64,000 nucleotides of DNA. Origin: Sternotherus odoratus (lineage: Eukaryota > Chordata > Testudines > Kinosternidae). Of the stretch, positions 55,325 through 64,000 are shown piece by piece. Both the position numbers and the translations under genes were made by a program. How positions within the stretch are numbered: position 1 is the first letter of the stretch; the number at the start of each line of letters is the position of its first letter. Where the stretch lies: contig JAVMKO010000007.1 in the NCBI GenBank assembly GCA_032164245.1, positions 372,001 through 436,000 on the forward strand, given 5' to 3'. Under the pieces are notes generated by a model. It did not search any database. It worked only from the letters and a program-made list of their open reading frames with translations, and was not told the origin of the DNA.

Positions 55325-56360
55325 TTTTTTTGATTGGGCCCCTGGAGAGGGGGGCCCAGCCGCCAGTCAAGCCGAAAAGGGCTCCACGGCCTCAGCCACG
55401 AGGAGGGACCTCGAACCGTTAGAAGAACCAGCCCCGGAAATCAATTTTTTTTTGTTTTTCCGCTTCCCCCGGCCTGGACAAGTAGCCCCGGGAAGGGTCC
55501 CCAAACCCCCGGGAGACTCGGACCATCGGGGGGGGGGGGGGGGCGGCAACAGAGCAAAACGTTGCAGAGGGGGACCCTGCTGCCGGGCAAGCTGAAAAGC
55601 CCTCCAGGGACCCGGCCGCGAGGAGGGACCTCGTCCCGCTGGACATCCGTCCCCGGAAGTCAAAAAATTTTATCGGCTTTTCCACTTCCCCTGACCGGGA
55701 CAAGCAGCCCCCAGCCCGGGAAAGGGGGCCCGGAGGGGGGGGAGATCTGGGCTCCCGGGGGCGGCTTTCAAATTTTTCAGCCCCGACCCTCAGGGGCTCA
55801 GCCAGCGGACGAGGGGTCCTTCCTAGGCCAAAAGAGAAAAAAACTGATTGGGCCCTCCGAGGTGGGGGTCCCGGCCACCGGTCAAGCCGAAAAAGGCTTC
55901 ACGGCCTCGTCCGCGAGGAGGGACAGCAGCCCCGGATGCAAGATCGGGGCCCTGGAAGTCAAATTCTTTCCCGCATTTTTCCGCTCCCCCCGGCCAGGAG
56001 GAGCAGCCCCCAGCCCCGGGAAGGGGTCCCCAAGCCCCAGGGAGGATCGGACTGTCGGGGGGGGGGGGAGGGTGGGCAACAGAGCAAAATGGTCAGGAGG
56101 GGGACCCTGCCGCCGGGCAAGCTGAAAAGGGCTCCAGGGACCCGTCCGCGAGGAGGGATCTCGTCCCGCTGGACATCCGTCCCTGGAAGTCAAACATTTT
56201 TATCGGCTTTTCCGCTTCCCCCGGCCAGGATAGGCAGCCCCCAGCCTGGGGCCAGGGTCCCCAAGTGCTCAGGACGATCGGGCTGTCGGGGGGGCCGATA
56301 GAGCAAAACGTTCCAGAGGGGAACCCTGCGGCCAGACAAGCTGAAAAGGGCTCTCTCGTT
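55325..56360 (+). repeat. Tandem array of GC-rich 215-300-bp units (about 5)
   Basis: Units start near 55330, 55549, 55846, 56077 and 56295. Each carries a core 'caagccgaaaagggctccac', 'cggcctcgtccgcgaggagg', then a t-run, 'tccgcttcccccggcc' and a G-run. Units 1 and 3 open with gattgggccc; units 2, 4 and 5 contain an agagcaaaa(c/t)g phrase near their start, so two unit types alternate. Long plus-strand frames (e.g. 55334-56125) cross the array, but the unit lengths are not multiples of three. No family is recognised. Confidence 0.75.
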
Positions 56361-56708
56361 CTGTTCTTCTCCGGCTATGGGATGAACCACACCTAGGTCT
56401 TTTACTCTCCACTGTGCTGGGGTCACCCTGCAAGTAGTAGCCAAGGCTGGTGGAAGCCAGAGTGTGACTGGTGTGTTTCTGACAGCTGCTGGACCAGGGC
56501 TGCAGCTGTATACAGATCCTCAAGCTGTGACCTGCACGGTGGTAGACTGTGATCAGCTCAGGTTGGGAAGTATAAGAGCAAAGCATTGTGAAGCAGCCAG
56601 GGTTACACGGCAGGCTGTGATACAACCCCTCACTCATCTGGACTGAACCCACAATGTGACTGTGACTACAGGTTTACAGAGTGTGCACACACACTGGATC
56701 AGTATCTA
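56361..56708. other. No gene seen
   Basis: Unique sequence with no recognised feature. Confidence 0.4.
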
Positions 56709-56922
56709 AGAGGCAGCAGAACCTAGTGGACAGAGTCCAGCCTGGGAACTCAGGAGACAGGGGTTCTCGTCCTCCTGTTCGGAGTAGCTTTGGCCAAATC
56801 ACTTAACGTCTCTGTGCTTCAGTTTCCTCAGTCTGTAAAATGGGGATAGCAATGATTATTCCTTCGTAAAGTGCTTTGAAATCTGTGTATGAAAAGTGCC
56901 AAGTAAGAGTTAGGTATTATTC
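56709..56922 (+). mobile_element. MIR-type SINE
   Basis: Core 'gggaactcaggagacagggg', 'ttcagtttcctcagtctgta', 'aaatggggatagcaat' and an L2-like end 'gtgccaagtaagagttagg'. An old CORE-SINE, with a tRNA-derived 5' part. Confidence 0.8.
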
Positions 56923-57334
56923 ACACATCATTAACTCAGCTCTCAAAATCCTGTCCCAATATGCGCCAGGCTCAGCATAAAAGTGAAGAGAAGGATTCTC
57001 TGAACAGTCTTTGGAGGCAGTTTTAACTAGTTATGGCTATGACCCTTACAGGCAGAACCCTAACCTCACCGGAAGGCCCTGTGAACTCACATTGCAGGAT
57101 CAAAGCCTAAGTCATTATCAGAAATGCAGTTTCATTTAAAAAAAAAAAAATTATAGTGATCTCATTGGCAGTTTACAGGAAATAATTTTGTCTGGTGTAG
57201 GGGGGAGAGCAACAGCTATCCCGAGGGGAGACTAAACACACAACATTCAACAAGCAGTTGAAAGTAAACACAATGTGTATATGTGCACTTGAGAGAACAT
57301 TAAATTAAAAATAAAAATGGTCAGATTCATATAA

Positions 57335-57787
57335 TTTCACAGTTGCAGATGTTTTATTCACAGTCCATAGCTTGAAAATGGTATCTAGAATGTGTAATAC
57401 AGGAGTCCACGGTGCTCTCTCCAGCTGCAGAGTGTGGTTTTGGAGGGGGCATGTACTTTATTTGTTGGTGAACAGAGAAAATTGACAGCATGGGGTGAAA
57501 ATTGATGCCCACACATTCCCACAATTCTAGGGAACAAAGTAAAAAAACCACCCTTTCGGGGGAGAGAATGATTTGGTAAATTATCAACAGTAATAGGAGC
57601 TAAGTCTGTAAAACAGGTACTATTTTCTTGGATAAGATGAGGTGATTTTCTTCCTACATTTTAGGATTAAAGTATGCAGTGGAGCCCATAGTTTGAACCC
57701 ACATTGATTTCCAGTTTCCTTTAGGGGTTAGGATTTTTCCATTTTTAGTCCCCCTAGCAGGACAGGGTGATGGTGTATTCCCACACC
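57335..57787 (-). other. ALDOB: ALDOB 3' untranslated region and poly(A) signal
   Basis: Runs from the stop codon (57788-57790) to a poly(A) signal aataaa on the minus strand at 57353-57358. Cleavage is expected ~15-25 nt further on. The length of ~450 nt is reasonable for a vertebrate aldolase B transcript. Confidence 0.6.
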
Positions 57788-57883
57788 CTAGTACGTGTAG
57801 CTGGCAGAGAAAAGGGACTGTTTCGCAGCTGCATCACTCTTCCCAGAGACAATATATTGTCCTTTGGATGCTAACCCATTTAT
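57788..57883 (-). CDS. ALDOB: Aldolase B exon 9 (C-terminus)
   Basis: Preceded by a strong acceptor ttttctttcag. It encodes 31 residues, INGLASKGQYIV...QSLFSASYTY, then TAG: residues 334-364 of the aldolase chain. The invariant C-terminal Tyr, needed for full activity toward fructose-1,6-bisphosphate, is present. The ending SYTY and the overall match favour ALDOB over ALDOA/ALDOC (which end NHAY). Confidence 0.93.
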   Translation of the reverse strand: MNGLASKGQYIVSGKSDAAAKQSLFSASYTY

Positions 57884-58047
57884 CTGAAAGAAAAACCAAA
57901 AGGGGGAGAGAAACAGTTATTCCAAGTGGAGACTAAAAAACCCAGGGCGAAGTAAAGAACACAAGGAAATAGGGAGTGCTGCTGTGAATTCCCAAACAAA
58001 ATTTACAAGGGGGATTGGAGAATTTAGGAAACAGGTAAGATAAAGAA

Positions 58048-58185
58048 TCAGGGAGGTAGCCGTGTTAGTCTGGAATAGCAGAGGTAACAAAGTCCTGTGG
58101 CACCTTAAAGACTAACTATAAAGTTTTGAAGCATGAGCTTTTGTGGGCTAATACCCACTTTGTCGGATGCAGGCAGTGGAAGTGT
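58048..58185. mobile_element. Foldback element, copy 4 (half)
   Basis: 'gtagccgtgttagtctggaa', 'ggcaccttaaagactaac' and 'gggctaatacccactttgtc' match one arm of the copy at 2068-2345. The second arm is absent. It lies in ALDOB intron 8. Confidence 0.75.
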
Positions 58186-58427
58186 TCAGAGGCAGTTATA
58201 GAAAAGTAGGTAAGAGCCAGGTGGGAGGTGAAAGGGTTAGGTAAGATAAAGACTGTTAAACTTCTAAGGCAGGATGGTAGTGATCAAAAGTGATTTCTAT
58301 CTGATAGCTGTGTGTTGGCCTATATAAAATGAGCTAAGCATCTCAGACAAATTTACCCATATTGTAAAACTGTCTACAGAAATTACCTTTAATTAGCAGC
58401 CTACCTGGCAGTCTCAGCAAAGAGAAT

Positions 58428-58515
58428 CATAGAATATCAGGGGTGGAAGGGACCTCTGGAGGTATCTAGTCCAACCCCCTGCTCAAAGCAGGACCAATCC
58501 CAACTAAATCATCCC
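58428..58515 (-). mobile_element. CR1 3'-tail fragment
   Basis: The reverse complement of the CR1 terminal region: on plus 'gaatcatagaatatcagggg', 'atctagtccaaccccctgct'. In ALDOB intron 8. Confidence 0.8.
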
Positions 58516-58539
58516 AGCAAAAATTATGGAGATCTACCT

Positions 58540-58730
58540 ATCTCATAGAACTGGAAGGACCTTTGAAAGGTCATTGAGTCCAGTCCCCTGCCTACACAAG
58601 CAGGCAGGACCAAGTACTAACCCCCTGAAGGATTTTTTTGCCCAGATTCCTAAATTGCCCCTTCAAGGATTGAACTCACAACCCTCAGTTTAACAGGCTG
58701 ATACTCAAACCACCGAGCTATCCCTCCCCC
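58540..58730 (-). mobile_element. tRNA-headed SINE with CR1-like tail
   Basis: Tail on plus at 58545-58600 ('catagaactggaaggacctt'). The tRNA-like head at 58655-58730 ('ggattgaactcacaaccctc', 'aaaccaccgagctatccc') is in reverse. Same family as 4227-4400. Confidence 0.8.
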
Positions 58731-59112
58731 TAAGAGGCTGACTATTGATTGGGTAAGGAGAGTAATGCTTCCACTTATGCTTCCCAATGTCTCTGGAGTC
58801 GATGTGAGGACTATTATTGGGGCTTTGTTGGGAAGCTTGCACTGCAGTTTCCTGTGTTAGACTTGTGTGCGGAGCTGTCAGCCAAGAACCAAACTCAAGA
58901 AAGAAATATCCTTGGATGAACATGAAACACAAGGATGGATCAAAGCAAAAGGAATCTTTAGAACTTGGGGAACCTGTCCCCATTCATCAGACCGTGTGTT
59001 GTCCAGGATCTCTCTGAAGTAGGGTGGAGGCTCTTTTAAAGACCTGTCCTTAGAACTGGAAGGTCTGGAGTTGGCTCAGTGAGGATGATGATGATGAAGT
59101 GAAGGTCCCTAC

Positions 59113-59312
59113 CTGTGCCCGTTTGCAAAATGCCTCCTGCGCAGCCTTCTTGTTCTCAGGTTTGCCAGACCATGCAGCAAGTGCCGACGCCTGCAGAGCG
59201 CGTCCATAGGAGAAGGTCAGCCTCCAGGGTTTGGGCAAAGGGCACTGGTTGATGGCGTTGAGGTTGAGAGAAGCTTCCTCTTCACTTTGGCCTCCAGACA
59301 GGAAGCAGATTC
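59113..59312 (-). CDS. ALDOB: Aldolase B exon 8
   Basis: Exactly 200 bp, the conserved size, with acceptor cccctccttcag and donor cag|gtaggg. It encodes residues ~267-333: [66 protein letters not shown]. The phosphate-binding Arg303 (muscle numbering) in SYGRALQ and the SGG substrate-binding loop are intact. Confidence 0.95.
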
Positions 59313-59869
59313 CTGAAGGAGGGGAAAAAAAAAAAAAGACTTAAAAGTTTAGAGCCCACTGACTGACTCGGATGTCCTGAGATGAAGCAGAATCTTATAG
59401 TGGAGGCAGCGAGAACATAAAGATTCACAAATCACCGTTTTCCCAAAGAAGGCATTTAGGTGAGACTGAATTAGAATTAGATCAACTTTATATCCATAGA
59501 TATTGTATCCAAACAGTCCTCAGTGAGATTGCATATGATGCCCAGTCAAACCTACCACTGGTGTCTTCCGTTCTGTCCATAACTGGAGAGGCAACAAATT
59601 CTCTTAAAATCTATCAATGCAACAACCACACAGCCAAGCCCCCTGGGAACAAAACAGGTCATTAAATGGAAGTGTAGAAGCAAATATAGGATGGCTTTGC
59701 TTCAGGCCTAAAGTACAGTCAAATTAATGAGCATTCAAGGCCTGCTATAAAACAGATCATAAGACAGAAGATTATGATCTGAGTCTTCAGCAGTTATTGC
59801 AGAGCACACAGATCAGATATCTGGTGACGTGAACCCTGTCCATGCTAACCGCAAATATATCTCCTTTTA

Positions 59870-60270
59870 GGCTTGTAGGATGTTAGGCTGACCGCAACTA
59901 CCTGGTGCTTATTGAAAACATGTTTTTATTCTAACTAATTAAAAGTTAAGAATACTATGATTTGATTGGTACTTGATTGCATTTATTCCTAATATGGTAC
60001 AAGTAAGTAAAGTTTGGGACTTTTCCAGATCGGAAAGTACCACGCAGATGTGTGACGCTTGCATGATCAATATGTATGACGCTTGCATAATGAATAAGAA
60101 TCTATAAAAATCAAGGAGAATGTTGTAAACGGGGGGGGGGGGGAAGGGGTCAGCTCTGCACTTGCAAGTGTCAGCCTGATGCTTCTTCCCTGAGCACGGT
60201 GCTGCAATAAAGGCCTCAGGCTAATTTCTGAATCCAAAATATAAGAGTGGTCATTATTCCACAAGAGAAG
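59870..60270. mobile_element. Probable solo LTR in ALDOB intron 7
   Basis: Reads like a plus-oriented LTR. It has two copies of 'atgacgcttgcat(g/a)at' (an enhancer-like repeat, 60056-60095), a TATA-like tctataaaaatc (60110) and gctgcaataaagg (60203). The exact ends and target duplication were not found. It is antisense to ALDOB. Confidence 0.5.
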
Positions 60271-60469
60271 CAAATGGAGACATAGCTCTTAGACTAAACA
60301 AGGGAGACATGGTGCTCTCCCCCCAAGTCTTACTGCACCTCAGCACATGAGACTTGATGGTTTCAAATCACGATATGATTATGAGCAACCCCAATAAGCA
60401 TTTGAGGCACTTGAATGGATGATCCTTGAATCTGCATGAAGAAGCAATGGATAGTAATGAATGAGTTAC

Positions 60470-60644
60470 CAGGAACAGCGGCAGGAACAGTGCGATGGAG
60501 GGCGGTGACTGTTGCCATGGCTACCTCCTGAGGGGTGTACTTCTTGGGGCAGGAATGTCCAGCAGTCACCATATTGGGTTTCAGCAGTGTTCCCTCCAGG
60601 TAGACATGATGATCATTCAGGGCCTTATAGACAGCAGCCAGGAC
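60470..60644 (-). CDS. ALDOB: Aldolase B exon 7 (Schiff-base lysine)
   Basis: Exactly 175 bp, with acceptor ttttccccag and donor ctg|gtaact. It encodes residues 209-266: [59 protein letters not shown]. Lys229 (in [11 protein letters not shown]), which forms the Schiff base with the substrate carbonyl, is present. AAVPG and TALHRTV are aldolase B-type. Confidence 0.96.
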
Positions 60645-61049
60645 CTGGGGAAAATGAGAACAGGAGGATCATTCAATGCTTGTTCATGTTGGCTCAATGC
60701 TGGGCTTCCGTCCCATATGGATTCACCAGTGGGATTCAGGTCACCAAATCTGCTGTAGAGGGATAACCTATTTCTGGGGTGGGAGAGGAATTCACTGTCC
60801 ATATTTTATACAGGCTGGGCTTCAGCGCCCTTTCCATCACTTTACCAACAAGCCCACCAAACCTACTCTGGAGAAGTATTTGTCCCCTGGGATGATATTG
60901 GAATTCACTCGCCACAGTCATGGAATTCTTGGCTTTAGCCCCTCAAACCTACCTTGGTGTGGAATGGGAAAGTTACAAAATGTGGACTGGCAGTGGAAAC
61001 CTGGATGATCCCGCTTCTCTTAGAAGGAGGAGTCCTTCTCAGTGGGGAA

Positions 61050-61072
61050 ACAGAGTGGCCTTGTGGCTAGGG
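61050..61072 (+). mobile_element. MIR-type SINE, 5' piece (split by a hAT element)
   Basis: 'cagagtggccttgtggctag' is the head of a MIR-like SINE whose remainder is at 62140-62320. It was split by the hAT insertion. Confidence 0.6.
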
Positions 61073-62139
61073 CAGGGGGGGGCAAACTTCTTGGCCTGAG
61101 GGCCACATTGGGTTTCAAAACTGTGCCGAGGGCCGGGTAGGGAATGCTGTGCCTCCCCAAACAGCCTGCCCCTGCCCCTATCGGACTCCCACCCACTTCC
61201 TGCCCCGACTGCCCCCCTCAGAACCTCTGACGCATCTAAACCCCCCTTGTCCCCTGACTGCCCCCTCCGAAGACCCCCCAACTCTAACTGCCCCCCCAGG
61301 ACCCAACCCCCTATCGAAGTCCCCCTGCTCTTTGTTCCCTGACTGCCCCCCCCACCCACACATCCCTTCACCCCTAACATGGAGGCGAAGATAGGGGGAC
61401 CCCACCCCCATCTAAGCTCCCATGCTCTTTGTTCCCTGACTGTCCCTTCCCAAGCCCTCCCACTGTAACCACCACACCCGAGGACACCCCCCCCCCCATC
61501 TCCCCCCCCCAGCTTACCGTGCTCAGCCTGGCACAGGGACCCCCGCTGGTGGCGCTCAGCTCGGCCCCGGGCTCCCCGGCAGTGCAGGGCCCCACGGCTG
61601 GCGGTGCTCAGACCGCAGCTGGTGATGCTCCCAGCGCCACTGCTCGGGTGGCGCCCGGCCCGCAGGACCCCACTGCGGGGGGGCCCCCTGCACTCGGCCC
61701 AGCCAACAGGGCTCCGTGGCTGGTGGCACTCCCGGCGCACCGGCTCAGGCGGCACTCCCGGCGCACCGGCACTCTGCCTGGCCCACGGAGCCCCGCACCG
61801 GGTGGTGCTCCCGGCCCATGGGGCCCCCTTGCTCCCCGCGACTGGCGGCGTTCCCAGGGCCCTGTAGTGCTCGGCTTGGCCCCCAGTCCCCCGGCTCAGG
61901 AGCGCAGGGCCCTGTGGCTGGCGTCGCTCACCCGGCCCCTGGCTCATGAGCGTGGGGCCCCCCGGCAGGCGGCCTGGCCCCCAGCACCCTGGATCTGGAT
62001 GCCACTGCTGGCGGCACTCAGCTCTGTCTCGGGAGCACAGGGCCCCACGGCGGGCATTGCTCGCCCGGCCCCAGGCTAAGCTGGCGGGCCGGATACAAAT
62101 GGCCGGCGCGCAGGCCGTAGTTTGCCAACCAAATGCCAA
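61073..62139. mobile_element. Nonautonomous hAT-type element in ALDOB intron 6
   Basis: It starts cagggggggggcaaacttct-like (61073) and ends with an inverted relative (caggccgtagtttgcc). It is flanked by a perfect 8-bp duplication, ggctaggg (61065-61072 and 62140-62147). Its GC-rich interior carries a few degenerate 'ttccctgactgcccc' repeats, the seed of the minisatellite that is massively expanded in its relative at 4522-8440. No transposase. Confidence 0.8.
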
Positions 62140-62320
62140 GGCTAGGGCATTAGTCCCACCTCAACCACTTACTTACTGTGTGACCTTGGGAAACTCGCTT
62201 AACCTTTGTGCCTCCTTCCCTCCCCCACCCTACCATCCATCTGTAAAATGGAGATAAGTGCTTTGAGACTTACAGATGCAAAGCTCTGTTTAAGACCTAA
62301 GTATTATTATTATTTTTATG
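62140..62320 (+). mobile_element. MIR-type SINE, 3' piece
   Basis: 'tactgtgtgaccttgggaaa', 'ccatctgtaaaatggagata' and 'gtgctttgagacttacagat' are MIR core and tail. It continues the 61050-61072 fragment. Confidence 0.8.
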
Positions 62321-62364
62321 CTGATTGATGAAAATGGAACCTGTCTGGTAGGTAAGAATCTTAC

Positions 62365-62448
62365 CTTCTCTGTAACATACTGACAGTGCTGGAGGTCATG
62401 GTCTCCATCGGGTAGGATCTCCGGTTCTACAATGGGCACCAACTCATG
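62365..62448 (-). CDS. ALDOB: Aldolase B exon 6
   Basis: Exactly 84 bp, with acceptor ccattcttag and donor gaag|gtaaga. It encodes residues 181-208: [28 protein letters not shown]. Glu187 (in PIVEPE), the general acid/base residue, is present. Confidence 0.95.
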
Positions 62449-62707
62449 CTAAGAATGGAAAAAGGGAAGTCAGCGGAGGTCTGGACAAGAGACTGCCCTA
62501 GCAGGGATAACCTGAGAAAGGGGTAGTAAAGCAAGGAGAACTACCGGAAAAGAGAAGATACCACCAGACTTTCTCAGCATGACGGACAAAGAGGCCTCCT
62601 CTCAAACACATGGGAACTATTTCAAGAGAGAGTAGGAAAGGGCACAACTTGTTCCCACATCACAGGTAGGAAGGGAACTATTTCCCACACACCTGGAGAG
62701 TTTATAC

Positions 62708-62868
62708 CTGCTGGCAGATGCTGGCATAGCGTGCCAGCGTGTTGGCATTCTCCTGGATGGCTAGAGTGGAGGGAGTTGTGTCTGTGATCTTCAGCACAGC
62801 ACGCCACTTGCCAAAATCAGCACCATCTTTCTTATACTGGGCGCAGCGCTCAGCGAGCCCATCCAGCC
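62708..62868 (-). CDS. ALDOB: Aldolase B exon 5
   Basis: Exactly 161 bp, with acceptor taatatctgcag and donor cag|gtataa. It encodes residues 127-180: [54 protein letters not shown]. The active-site Lys146 and Arg148 (in GKWR) are conserved. Confidence 0.95.
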
Positions 62869-63849
62869 CTGCAGATATTAAAGGGAAAGGTAGGTGCCTT
62901 ATTTAGAGCCTATGTGGTCAGGGCTGAATTTTGTGTCCTCTACGCCACCCTGCGAGGGTGGGTGTGGCCTGTGGCTACTACCTTCTCCTGGAGACGGCTA
63001 TTGTGTGGTCCTTGTGCAGACTACACAGGGGGCATGCAAAATGTCTCCACTCTGTGCATGCCCAGTGCAGTAGCTGCTCACAGTCTGCCCCTTAGGGAAT
63101 GGGGTTACTTCAATTGACAGAGATAGAATGGTAACTAGGGAAACTCTGGGTATAATCTGTGGTTAGCAAAGCATCTGGGACAGTAATAATGTAGGACACA
63201 ATGTTAGAAACAGGAACTGCTGCACAAGGTCAGGGGATTAGTACATAAAATCTGACATCCTGATTCGGACTCTGTAAAACCTGGTACTTCAGGGGAAAAT
63301 GACCAGTACTCCCATTTAATTCCACCCCCCAAAATACACATGAACAACCACATAATGTGAACTTGTGGAGGGCGAGGGGATAAATCCTCTCTGATCCCAG
63401 CTGGTGATCAGAAAGTTTTACGCCTTGAAGCAAGACCAAGAGCTCTTGTAACTTGCTACCCTTCTGCCTACTTATTACCTTGCAGCCACTGGTGCTGCTG
63501 GCAGTACTCATCAAGCCAAAAGGGAAGGTTCTGGGCAGGAGCAGGCTGCTCTCTGCATGCTGGTTGGTATCTGGAGGGCTGGGGGGGCGGGGGGGGAGGA
63601 GTGCCTAAGTGTGGAGAAAGGGGCGCACATATCCCCCCCCCCGAGCCTTTGAAGGTACTATTTTGCTCCTGCCTTCTGCAAGCACAATGCTTCCAGCCAC
63701 TGCTGCTTGTGTAGTGCACCTTCTTCTCCCCGTCCCATATGGCTTTCACTTAAAGAACCACAGCTGAGCCCTAAATACTCCAGTCATTTAAATCTCTCCT
63801 TGTCAGGAAATGCAACCCCATTCCTGGTGGCTTAGAGGAAATGTCTCAC
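62869..63849. other. ALDOB intron 4, no internal gene
   Basis: Unique intronic sequence. A G/C-run lies near 63580-63600. The open frames at 63230-63749 have no recognised similarity. Confidence 0.6.
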
Positions 63850-63904
63850 CTTGTATGGTGGTTTCTCCATTTGTTCCTGCCAGTGGCGCTGTTCCTTTAT
63901 CTAG
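63850..63904 (-). CDS. ALDOB: Aldolase B exon 4 (first exon visible)
   Basis: Exactly 55 bp, with acceptor tgtacccctgtag and donor acaag|gtgaga. It encodes residues 109-126, LDKGTAPLAGTNGETTIQ, closing into Gly127 across the junction. Exons 4-9 sum to 771 nt including the stop, leaving 324 nt (108 codons) for exons 2-3. That matches a 364-residue aldolase B, so the gene is complete apart from exons 1-3 beyond the right window edge. Fructose-bisphosphate aldolase B splits fructose-1-phosphate and fructose-1,6-bisphosphate in liver, kidney and gut. APLAGTN and TTIQ are B-type residues. No disruption is seen in any exon. Confidence 0.95.
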
Positions 63905-64000
63905 CTACAGGGGTACATGGAAAGGAAGATGTGTTAAGAATCAGCAGATCAGTATAATTTCTGTCACAGTAACCCAGAAGTAGTACAGACTCCTCAGCCT

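Noticed and set aside
57660..57740. tRNA-like 'gggttcaaact' in the ALDOB 3' UTR
   Set aside because: Only a B-box-like word is present. No acceptor, D-arm or anticodon arm could be built.
1..64000. CRISPR array or bacterial operon
   Set aside because: The regular repeats have no unique spacers and the gene structure is intron-split vertebrate. No such system is present.

Overview
The window is vertebrate nuclear DNA, most likely from a turtle. The evidence is the repeat set: CR1 LINEs, tRNA-headed SINEs with CR1-like tails, foldback elements, MIR SINEs, RTE-tailed short elements, solo LTRs and several hAT-type elements. There are also intron-split genes and a CpG-island promoter. Nothing prokaryotic is present (no operons, no CRISPR). 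The species is inferred from repeat style only.

Layout. 1-4.5 kb: dispersed repeats, plus one KRAB-A exon on the minus strand (3717-3843). 4.5-8.4 kb: a hAT-type element with an 8-bp target duplication, swollen by about 34 copies of a ~101-bp minisatellite. 9.3-15.9 kb: G/C-rich minisatellites around a CpG-island promoter and putative noncoding first exon that fire toward the KRAB exon. 15.9-16.8 kb: a broken CR1 reverse-transcriptase fragment. 17.5-19.8 kb and 40.0-42.2 kb: two arms of an inverted duplication, each with a tRNA-Lys-like sequence and a CR1 3' end. 20.7-31.75 kb: about 120 copies of a 91-bp C-rich minisatellite. 32-53 kb: a scattered set of small-RNA loci, including a U5 snRNA gene with its whole promoter and 3' box, and tRNA-like loci for Ser, Glu, Thr, Lys, Gln, Gly and a Cys-type body. 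They are interleaved with CR1, LTR and MITE sequences. 49.2-52.85 kb: a 21-bp minisatellite of 3.6 kb. 55.3-56.4 kb: a small tandem array of GC-rich 215-300-bp units. 57.3-64 kb: the 3' half of an aldolase B gene on the minus strand (exons 4-9), with repeats in its introns.

Functionally, only three things look like real host genes: ALDOB (partial, intact where visible), a KRAB-domain gene (one exon plus a candidate promoter) and the U5 snRNA gene. The tRNA-like loci are mostly degenerate, but their mixed identities suggest an old tRNA gene cluster. The very long open frames in the window come from stop-free minisatellites and are not genes. Roughly 24 kb of the 64 kb is tandem repeat.
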